DNA of 64,000 nucleotides from Thalassotalea sp. G2M2-11. GTDB lineage: Bacteria > Pseudomonadota > Gammaproteobacteria > Enterobacterales > Alteromonadaceae. The stretch is taken from contig NZ_JADNYL010000001.1 of NCBI RefSeq assembly GCF_017168195.1, forward strand, positions 1,240,001-1,304,000, written 5' to 3'. This document shows, one piece after another, positions 57,279-64,000 of this stretch; the stretch's first letter is position 1; every line of letters starts with the position of its first letter. Position numbers and translations under genes: made by a program. The notes beneath the pieces are model-generated. The model searched no databases and was not told the DNA's origin. It saw nothing but the letters and a program-made list of their open reading frames with translations.

Positions 57279-58196
57279 ATGGAATACATATCAAATTCAC
57301 AATTTACATTAGACAGTTCACGGTTAATTTATGGCTGTATGCGTATTACTGGGGATAATAGTGAAGCTGACCGTAACAAAGGAAAACTGGCGGTGCGGGC
57401 TGCCATTGAGGCAGGGTATAATCATTTTGACCATGCTGATATTTACGGCAAGGGTGAAAGTGAGTTGTTATTTGGTGAGTTATTAAAAGAATCACCACAA
57501 TTGCGTGAACAAATGATCATCACTTCAAAAGCCGGGATCCGCCCCAGAGCTAATAGTGGTGATTATGCCCCCACTCATTATGATTTTAGTCAAAAGTATC
57601 TGCTGGAAAGTGTTGAGGGCTCATTACAGCGCTTAGGCATAGAACAACTAGACATGTTTTTACTTCATCGACCTGATTACTTAATGGATGCTGATGAAGT
57701 AGCAGAAACGTTTGCTATTTTAAAAGCCAGCGGCAAAGTTAAAGCATTTGGTGTCAGTAATTTTACCGCTTCTCAGGTGAATTTATTACGTGATAAAATG
57801 TCGATGCCATTAGTGGCGAATCAAGTGGAAATCAATATCCATAATGTAGATGCTTTTCACAATGGTGTCTTAGATCAATGCCAGCAACATAATATAATGC
57901 CAATTGCTTGGTGTCCTCTTGGCGGTGTCGCCTATTCTGCGTGGGGAAATACCTTCAGCATTGAAGATGAGCAGCGCATTGAAAATGAATTGAATAAGCA
58001 AGCTGAAAAATATCAATGCCAACCATGGCAAGTGGTATTAGCCTGGTTACTGCGTCATCCTGTTGGTATCTCGCCTATTGTGGGTTCGACCAACCCTGAG
58101 CGCATTAAAGCGGCAAAGGTTGCATTATCGTTAGCTTATTCAAGAGAAGACTGGTATCGACTATTTGAAGCGAGAAACGGTGAAGCAGTGCCTTAG
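57279..58196 (+). CDS. Aldo/keto reductase
   Basis: A 305-residue TIM-barrel enzyme. Catalytic-residue motifs are FDHADIYGKGESE (Asp and Tyr), IITSKAGIRP (Lys) and FLLHRPDYLMD (His); the cofactor site ends PIVGSTNPERI. Substrate unknown; NADPH is the expected donor. It is divergent from the prenyltransferase gene with 103 bases between. Confidence 0.9.
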   Translation: MEYISNSQFTLDSSRLIYGCMRITGDNSEADRNKGKLAVRAAIEAGYNHFDHADIYGKGESELLFGELLKESPQLREQMIITSKAGIRPRANSGDYAPTHYDFSQKYLLESVEGSLQRLGIEQLDMFLLHRPDYLMDADEVAETFAILKASGKVKAFGVSNFTASQVNLLRDKMSMPLVANQVEINIHNVDAFHNGVLDQCQQHNIMPIAWCPLGGVAYSAWGNTFSIEDEQRIENELNKQAEKYQCQPWQVVLAWLLRHPVGISPIVGSTNPERIKAAKVALSLAYSREDWYRLFEARNGEAVP

Positions 58197-58254
58197 GTAT
58201 GTAATCGCGGCGTAATTGAGACTTCACCATTGTCTATCGCGCATTCGATAATGT

Positions 58255-58845
58255 TTATGTGTGTTTGCCGCGGGTCCAACTTGATTGCGAGAGTAATCTT
58301 TCTCCCGCATCTACTGCACCATCTTCCATGGTGGTGCCCATTGAGTCATTCCAACGATTTAAAAAGCCAAATAAAGAGATAACACCTAATATTTCTACAA
58401 TTTCACCCTCATCCCAGTATTGGTGTAGTGCATCTGCAATTTCACTATCGACCGCATTGGGCACACTTGACGCTGCTAGGGCAAACTCAAAGGCAGCTTT
58501 TTCTGCTGTGCTATATAAATCACTGGTGCGAAATGACCATATTTCAGCTAAGCGTTCAGCACTACCACCATAACGTTCAGCAGCTAGGATAGTATGAGCT
58601 TCACAATAACGACAGCCAGTATTGGCACTGGTTAAATAACCAATTAAACGCTTTTGTTCAGCTGTTACTCGGCCTTCATTTGCCATCACGGCTTTGTTTA
58701 GGTTGATAAAAGCTGTAGCGATTGCTGGACGGCGTTGCATTGTGAGCACGCTATTGGGGCAAAAACCAAGTGTTTCATTAAAAAACTTTGCAAGTTCAGC
58801 AACTTCCACATTTTCGTCGCTAGCAAGCGGGGTAACTAAAGGCAT
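58255..58845 (-). CDS. Carboxymuconolactone-decarboxylase/AhpD-type peroxidase-related protein
   Basis: A 196-residue helical protein. The start is the ATG at 58845 with GGAGA upstream; a TTG 12 bases earlier is the alternative. The AhpD-type active site is in NTGCRYCEAHTI (CXXC and His). Members reduce peroxides or act as disulfide reductants. It is divergent from the MarR gene across a palindrome. Confidence 0.85.
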   Translation of the reverse strand: MPLVTPLASDENVEVAELAKFFNETLGFCPNSVLTMQRRPAIATAFINLNKAVMANEGRVTAEQKRLIGYLTSANTGCRYCEAHTILAAERYGGSAERLAEIWSFRTSDLYSTAEKAAFEFALAASSVPNAVDSEIADALHQYWDEGEIVEILGVISLFGFLNRWNDSMGTTMEDGAVDAGERLLSQSSWTRGKHT

Positions 58846-58894
58846 GATATTCTCCAATTTATGGTCACTAAGATAATTTTACTGTACGCCAAAA

Positions 58895-58912
58895 ATGTTG
58901 CATATGCAACAT
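58895..58912. promoter_or_regulatory. 18-bp perfect palindrome, MarR operator candidate
   Basis: ATGTTGCATATGCAACAT, in the region between the AhpD-like gene and the MarR gene, 50 bases upstream of the former's start. The TTGC/GCAA arms are typical MarR-family sites. Confidence 0.75.
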
Positions 58913-59032
58913 CTTGGTTGTTATGTATCAGCTAACACTTTATTTATTAATAAAAAATGCTAAAGTTTGATTAAAATAATGCTTTAAAAAGGCAAGAAAA
59001 TTAAACAGTCAGCACGTAGTCAAGCTTTTCAA

Positions 59033-59578
59033 TTGACGGATACATTAGACAACCCACTCGATCTTTCTCAACATTTACCATTTCGTATTGCGGTGGTGAG
59101 TAATTTATTAGCACTCAATCGTGATTGGAAAATTCGTAATTTATCGTCATTAGATCCACGTGAAATGCGAGTATTAATCAATATTGGTTCTTATATGCCA
59201 ATTAAATCAGCGGATATTGCATACCAGTCTCGCTTAGATTCTTATACCGTAAGTCGTGCAGTGAAAAAGCTGTTAGCAGAAGGATTAATTAGTGCACAAG
59301 CCGATCAGCATAAGAAAAATGTGAAAAATCTTGTGCTAACAGAGCAAGGGCGAGTACTTTACCAACAATTGAACAGTGCAATGGATAAGCGAGCTAAACA
59401 ACTCGAAAGCGTATTTTCTACCGCTGAACTGACTTTGTTCTATCAAATGTTAGAAAAAATAGAGCATAAATCTGAGCAAATATTGGCAGAGCAAGCCCGA
59501 GAGTTAATGGATCTGGGATTAGAAGCGCCTGCGGATCAAAAAGAACTGATCCGTTGGTATAAAAAAAGTGCTTTGTAG
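59033..59578 (+). CDS. MarR-family transcriptional regulator
   Basis: A 181-residue winged-helix protein with DPREMRVLINIG, SADIAYQSRLDSYTVSRAVK (recognition helix) and LVLTEQGRVLYQQL. The TTG start has no clear ribosome site; the frame stays open upstream to a TAA, with AAGGCAAG before an ATT codon at 58997, so the true N-terminus could be longer. It probably represses the divergent AhpD-like gene through the palindrome at 58895. Confidence 0.87.
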   Translation: MTDTLDNPLDLSQHLPFRIAVVSNLLALNRDWKIRNLSSLDPREMRVLINIGSYMPIKSADIAYQSRLDSYTVSRAVKKLLAEGLISAQADQHKKNVKNLVLTEQGRVLYQQLNSAMDKRAKQLESVFSTAELTLFYQMLEKIEHKSEQILAEQARELMDLGLEAPADQKELIRWYKKSAL

Positions 59579-59811
59579 TTGAGAAGCTCAGCTTTCGAGG
59601 GAATGAATGTTTAATAAGAATATTTTTGATTGGTATCAATAATATACTCATCTAAGCAGCTATACTATATTTGTGACAATTATTGCTAGTGGTAATGTTT
59701 TTTCAAGCTGCCAAGCTAGGGATGATATTAAGCGGTAGTTGAACAACATATAAATGTGTGTTGTGCGCTATTGTTTGACTTGAGCACATTCAAGCATGGA
59801 GGTCATCATTA

Positions 59812-61656
59812 ATGAGCAAGCTTTTTCAAATTCTGATATTTGTTTATTTGTCGCTGTGCAGTAAAGTGATCGCTCAACCAGCTAATCATTTCTTTTCTAT
59901 TTTTGATAATCACAGTGCCGTTATGTTGCTTATTTCGCCAGATAGCGGCGATATTGTCAGGGCTAATCAGGCAGCTAGCCAATTCTATGGATATCCCAAA
60001 GCGCATTTTAAAAAGCTTAATATTAGCGATATTAATATGTTAAGTACCGAGCAAGTTTCACAAGAGCTCAAAAGAGCAGATAAAGAGCAGCTCGAGTTTT
60101 TTATCTTTCGTCATCAAACCTCTGGTGGTGAGGTCAAAACAGTAGAAGTGTACACTAATCCTATTGTTATTGAGGGGCAGTCATTACTTTTCTCGATCAT
60201 TGTTGATATCTCAAATCAACGCCAGCTTAAAGAGGAGTTATGGCACTATCAATCTAATTTAGAACAATTAGTCGATAAGAAAGTTGCTGAAATAGATAAG
60301 ACAAATCGACAATATCAGTTGTTACAGGTATTCAGCATTATTTTTCTACTTTTGATTGCCGGAATTTTGCTGTACTTACTTCAACGAAAAAAACAGTTAG
60401 AAGAAATGCAATATCAATTGGCACAAATCGTCGAACAAAGCCCTGTATCAATTGTGACTACCGATCTTGTCGGGCATATAACCTATATTAATCGAAAATT
60501 TTTGAGCGAATCTGGCTACACAGCCGAAGATGTGATCGGCAAAAACCCTCGAGTGTTAAAGTCAGGAGCAATGAATGAAAATGTCTACAAAGACTTATGG
60601 CAAACCATTACTAAAGGACAGCATTGGGAGGGAGATTTTCATAACCTCCGAGCCAGTGGTGAAATCTATTGGGAACGGGCTCATGTCTATCCGTTAAGAA
60701 ATAAGCGGGGCATTATTACTAGTTATGTGGCGATAAAAGAGAATATTACAAAAAGAAAAGAAGACGAAAAAGAGCTCAGACTAGCCTCAACAGTGTTTCA
60801 AACAGCAACCGAGGCTGTGATGATCACTGATGCTAATAATTATATTGTGGCGGTGAATGATGCTTATAGCGAAATTACGGGGTATCGTGAAGAGGAAGTG
60901 ATAGGAAAAAACCCGAAAATTTTAAGTTCGGGTCACCATGATAAAGAGTTTTATCAAACTATGTTCTCTGAATTAGAAAAAAATGGTTGTTGGCAAGGGG
61001 AAGTGTGTAATCGTAAAAAAAGTGGGGAAGCCTATTATGAATGGCTATCCATTACCCAAATCAAGGATGAAGAAGGTAAACTAGAGGCACATGTGGCATT
61101 ATTTAGTGATATTACCAAACGTAAGAAAAATGATGATGAAATGTATCGTCAGGCAAATTTTGATGCCTTAACTGGTTTAGTAAATCGCAACCTGTTCATG
61201 AATCTGTTCTCCCAAATGTTAGAACTGGCTCATCGAGATCAACGTAATGTTGCTTTGTTTTTTATTGATCTCGATGGTTTTAAACAAGTGAATGACACCT
61301 TAGGGCATGCTTTTGGTGATCTATTGCTGCAGCAAGTGGCCAAACGCCTAACAGAATCGGTAAGAAAATCAGATACAGTTGCTCGTTTAGGTGGTGATGA
61401 ATTTGCAGTGATCCTTTCTGAAAATGATCATATTACCGTTATTGAATATATCGCTAATAAGATCAGACAAGTATTATCGACCCCTTTTATGCTAAAAGGC
61501 CACGAGGTAAAAATTTCAGCGTGTATTGGAATTGCCTTATATCCAGAACAAGGAAACGATGTCGATGAACTACTAACATTTGCTGACAGCGCAATGTATG
61601 AAGCGAAAGCGACAGGGCGTAATAAATATGTTGTCTATCAAGATAAAAGACAATAG
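59812..61656 (+). CDS. PAS-sensing diguanylate cyclase
   Basis: A 614-residue protein with GGAGG ten bases before the ATG. An N-terminal hydrophobic segment is followed by a PAS domain (~30-145), a coiled stretch, a membrane helix (~177-196), two PAS domains (~200-320 and ~325-440) and GGDEF. The active site is RLGGDEFAVIL, and the inhibitory I-site RXXD (RKSD) sits five residues before it, so c-di-GMP synthesis with product feedback is expected. No EAL domain follows. The ligand of the PAS domains is unknown. Confidence 0.92.
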   Translation: MSKLFQILIFVYLSLCSKVIAQPANHFFSIFDNHSAVMLLISPDSGDIVRANQAASQFYGYPKAHFKKLNISDINMLSTEQVSQELKRADKEQLEFFIFRHQTSGGEVKTVEVYTNPIVIEGQSLLFSIIVDISNQRQLKEELWHYQSNLEQLVDKKVAEIDKTNRQYQLLQVFSIIFLLLIAGILLYLLQRKKQLEEMQYQLAQIVEQSPVSIVTTDLVGHITYINRKFLSESGYTAEDVIGKNPRVLKSGAMNENVYKDLWQTITKGQHWEGDFHNLRASGEIYWERAHVYPLRNKRGIITSYVAIKENITKRKEDEKELRLASTVFQTATEAVMITDANNYIVAVNDAYSEITGYREEEVIGKNPKILSSGHHDKEFYQTMFSELEKNGCWQGEVCNRKKSGEAYYEWLSITQIKDEEGKLEAHVALFSDITKRKKNDDEMYRQANFDALTGLVNRNLFMNLFSQMLELAHRDQRNVALFFIDLDGFKQVNDTLGHAFGDLLLQQVAKRLTESVRKSDTVARLGGDEFAVILSENDHITVIEYIANKIRQVLSTPFMLKGHEVKISACIGIALYPEQGNDVDELLTFADSAMYEAKATGRNKYVVYQDKRQ

Positions 61657-61885
61657 CGACTTATTTACTTAGGAGTAGTCACATCGGTTAAATGACAATG
61701 TTCAAATGTATAGGAGAAACAAGTTACTTTAGCCCAAATCACCATTTCATTCTTAACTTTGCCATAAGAAAGCCGCCAAATTTTGGTCATAGCACTTGTT
61801 ATCTGTATAACTCATTATATGATGGAGCTATCTGGTAAACAAAAGTGTAACCATGAAGTAGTTATCATAGATAGGATAGGGTTTT

Positions 61886-63097
61886 ATGACTCAATTTGTT
61901 GTACGAGCGATGCGAACTTTCGCTTTTTCGGTATTAAGTTTTTCTCCATTTACCTTTGCCAATATTGACACTGATGCTTTTAGTCAATGTCAGCAACGTT
62001 TTGAACAGCGTGCCGTCGCTCAGGAATTTTCTTCAGATATTCTTTCTATTATTCAAGATTTATCACCGGTTCAGCGCGTGATAACGCTAGATAAGCGCCA
62101 ACCTGAGTTTGCGCAAAGTTTTGCGCAATATGTAAAAAAACGGGTCAGCCAATATCACATTAACAAGGGCAGACAATTACTTAAATCTCATAAAAAATTA
62201 CTGGCGCAACTACAACAACAGTATCACATTCCGCCACAATACTTAGTGTCATTCTGGGGCTTAGAAACTGTATTTGGCAAGCATAAAGGTAAGATGCCGA
62301 TATTAAATTCATTAGCGACGCTAGCGTGTGATCAACGTCGCAGTGAATACTTTACTGGAGAATTATTTACGCTATTTCGTTTAATTGACCAAGATGTGGT
62401 AACAAAAGAGCAGTTAAAAGGCTCGTGGGCTGGGGCTATGGGGCATATGCAGTTTATGCCAAGCGCACTAAAAAAATATGCGGTTGATGGCGACAACGAT
62501 GGTAAAATTGATGTATGGCAAAGTGAAATCGACGCGTTAACCAGCGCTGCTAATTACTTGCACCAAATAGGGTGGCAAGGCAATGAGCGTTGGGGACGTG
62601 AAGTATTATTACCTGATGATTTTGATTTTAGCGCCATAGAGTTCGATACTCGCTATCCATTAGCAACATTTGCCCAAATGGGAGTGAAGCAAACCAATGG
62701 TCAGCCATTACCCCAATATAAAACGCAAGCAGAGCTAGTGTTACCTAACGGTCATCAAGGCCATGCATTTTTGGTTTATCAGAATTTTTCTGTGATCATG
62801 AAGTGGAATTTATCTAAAAATTACGCCTTGTCGGTGGGGATCCTTGCGGATAAATTAGTCGGCGCTAAAGGGGTTCGTTCTTTAGCTAATGCTCAGCCTT
62901 TACCCTATAGCCGTACTCAATTAGAAAAGTTACAAGCAAGGCTAAACGAACTGGGGTTTAATACTGGAGAGCCTGATGGTATTTGGGGACCTAATAGTCG
63001 TAAAGCTATCCGCGAATTTCAACTGAAACAGAACTTAGTGGCCGATGGTTTTCCGAACACAGAAGTATTTAAGCATCTTGGCTTATTGCAAAGTTAA
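61886..63097 (+). CDS. Lytic murein transglycosylase, MltB family, with peptidoglycan-binding domain
   Basis: A 403-residue exported protein. A signal peptide is followed by the MltB-type catalytic domain (SFWGLETVFGKHKGKMP, with the catalytic Glu; AGAMGHMQFMPSALKKYAVDGDNDG; SAANYLHQIGW) and a C-terminal PG_binding_1 domain (LQARLNELGFNTGEPDGIWG). It cleaves glycan strands in the periplasm to 1,6-anhydromuropeptides. It has no lipobox, so it is a soluble form. AGGATAGGG lies upstream of the ATG. Confidence 0.9.
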   Translation: MTQFVVRAMRTFAFSVLSFSPFTFANIDTDAFSQCQQRFEQRAVAQEFSSDILSIIQDLSPVQRVITLDKRQPEFAQSFAQYVKKRVSQYHINKGRQLLKSHKKLLAQLQQQYHIPPQYLVSFWGLETVFGKHKGKMPILNSLATLACDQRRSEYFTGELFTLFRLIDQDVVTKEQLKGSWAGAMGHMQFMPSALKKYAVDGDNDGKIDVWQSEIDALTSAANYLHQIGWQGNERWGREVLLPDDFDFSAIEFDTRYPLATFAQMGVKQTNGQPLPQYKTQAELVLPNGHQGHAFLVYQNFSVIMKWNLSKNYALSVGILADKLVGAKGVRSLANAQPLPYSRTQLEKLQARLNELGFNTGEPDGIWGPNSRKAIREFQLKQNLVADGFPNTEVFKHLGLLQS

Positions 63098-63197
63098 GTT
63101 TTGACTATAAAAAGCGATTTTGTTGCTATTCTCGTTGAAAAAACTTGATATAATGCCGCGCAATTACATTTAGATATATTTACTTGAGGTTCTGTGG

Positions 63198-64000
63198 ATG
63201 TCGGAAGCTGAAAACCGTCCTACTAATTTTATACGCCAAATAATTGATGCCGATCTGGAAAATGGTAAACATACCAGTGTGCAGACGCGTTTTCCACCTG
63301 AGCCTAATGGCTATTTGCATATTGGTCATGCCAAGTCTATTTGCTTAAATTTTGGAATTGCACAAGATTACAACGGTTTATGTAATCTACGCTTTGATGA
63401 TACTAATCCAGAAAAAGAAGATATCAATTACGTTAATTCGATCAAAGAAGACGTGCAATGGCTTGGTTATCAATGGGCGGGTGATATTCACTATTCTTCT
63501 GATTATTTCGACCGTTTATATGGCTATGCGGTTGAATTAATTGAAAAAGGGTTAGCTTATGTTTGTTTCCTTAATGCTGAACAAACTCGTGAATATCGTG
63601 GAACCTTGAAACAACCGGGCAAAAATAGTCCGTACCGTGATACCTCGCCGGAAGAAAACTTAGCTTTATTTGAAAAAATGAAGAAAGGTGAGTTTAAAGA
63701 AGGTGAATGTGCACTGCGCGCGAAAATTGATATGGCGTCTAGCTTTATGTGTATGCGTGATCCGGTGATTTATCGCGTGAAGTTTGCTCATCATCATCAA
63801 ACGGGCGACAAGTGGTGCATTTATCCAATGTATGACTTTACCCACTGTATTTCTGATGCTATCGAGAACATTACTCATTCGTTATGTACCCTAGAATTTC
63901 AGGATAACCGTCGTTTATATGATTGGGTGATAGACAATATTTCAATTGAATCGCGCCCACGACAATATGAATTTTCACGTTTAAACCTTGAATATACCGT
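63198..64000 (+). CDS. glnS: Glutaminyl-tRNA synthetase, 3' end missing
   Basis: The first 267 codons, open to the window's right edge. It begins [20 protein letters not shown] and has the class I HIGH motif ([15 protein letters not shown]), [10 protein letters not shown] and [15 protein letters not shown]. It charges tRNA-Gln with glutamine. The ATG at 63198 follows a GAGG about nine bases upstream. Confidence 0.96.
   Translation, partial: MSEAENRPTNFIRQIIDADLENGKHTSVQTRFPPEPNGYLHIGHAKSICLNFGIAQDYNGLCNLRFDDTNPEKEDINYVNSIKEDVQWLGYQWAGDIHYSSDYFDRLYGYAVELIEKGLAYVCFLNAEQTREYRGTLKQPGKNSPYRDTSPEENLALFEKMKKGEFKEGECALRAKIDMASSFMCMRDPVIYRVKFAHHHQTGDKWCIYPMYDFTHCISDAIENITHSLCTLEFQDNRRLYDWVIDNISIESRPRQYEFSRLNLEYT

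Noticed and set aside
61783-61968. Small open frame overlapping the start of the transglycosylase gene
   Set aside because: It overlaps the signal peptide region in another frame and has no ribosome site.

Overview
The window looks like chromosome of a marine gammaproteobacterium of the order Alteromonadales, most like Colwellia or Thalassotalea. The evidence is AT-rich DNA, the housekeeping blocks holD-rimI and queA-tgt-yajC-secD-secF, aceK, lgt and glnS, a TonB-receptor-based sugar locus, and a GlyGly-CTERM sorting signal. The genus is inference, because there is no rRNA gene here.

Layout. 1-2764: a truncated M56 peptidase/TonB-domain gene, a lipoprotein and a TehB-type methyltransferase. 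About 3072-11769: an array of integron gene cassettes with no integrase in the window (CALIN-like). Six intact attC sites (about 96-104 bp) follow cassettes for a three-helix membrane protein, a Nudix hydrolase, a zinc-ribbon membrane protein, a lipoprotein, a HEPN-type RNase candidate and a small membrane protein. An RDD protein cassette has its attC broken by IS3-family remnants. Then come a deaminase-azoreductase-LysR block, a short degenerate attC, a small membrane protein cassette and an alpha/beta hydrolase cassette with a truncated attC. Most cassette ends are self-complementary as expected of circularised cassettes, which fixes the boundaries.

12.0-19.6 kb (mostly minus): a DUF6090-like protein, an MBL hydrolase, an erythromycin-esterase-like protein, cytochrome b561, a membrane LytTR regulator, rimI, holD, tRNA-Trp and aceK. 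19.8-25.3 kb: the queuosine and Sec genes. 26.2-36.0 kb: a sucrose locus with phosphatase, pgi, a frameshifted fructokinase, a TonB-dependent receptor, an MFS transporter, sucrose phosphorylase and a LacI regulator. Two near-identical palindromes sit in its promoters. Sucrose would cross the outer membrane through the receptor and the inner membrane through the MFS protein. It would then be split by phosphorolysis to glucose-1-phosphate and fructose, but the fructose kinase reading frame is broken in this sequence.

36.0-45.1 kb: a sulfotransferase and a 2526-residue DUF4347/Ig-like/GlyGly-CTERM surface protein. They are bracketed by a direct repeat (97 bp identical inside about 133 bp) that duplicates the 3' end of the neighbouring 2-oxoacid:ferredoxin oxidoreductase beta gene. 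The divergent part of the repeat differs only at synonymous positions. This is the signature expected when DNA integrates at a gene's 3' end, and it is the most unusual structure in the window.

45-49.6 kb: a three-gene 2-oxoacid oxidoreductase operon. 49.8-54.6 kb: a second sulfotransferase, a periplasmic binding protein, a histidine kinase and a response regulator. 54.6-64 kb: RNase HI, lgt, a UbiA-family prenyltransferase, an aldo/keto reductase, a carboxymuconolactone-decarboxylase-type protein divergent from a MarR regulator with a palindromic operator candidate, a PAS-GGDEF diguanylate cyclase, an MltB-type transglycosylase and the 5' part of glnS.
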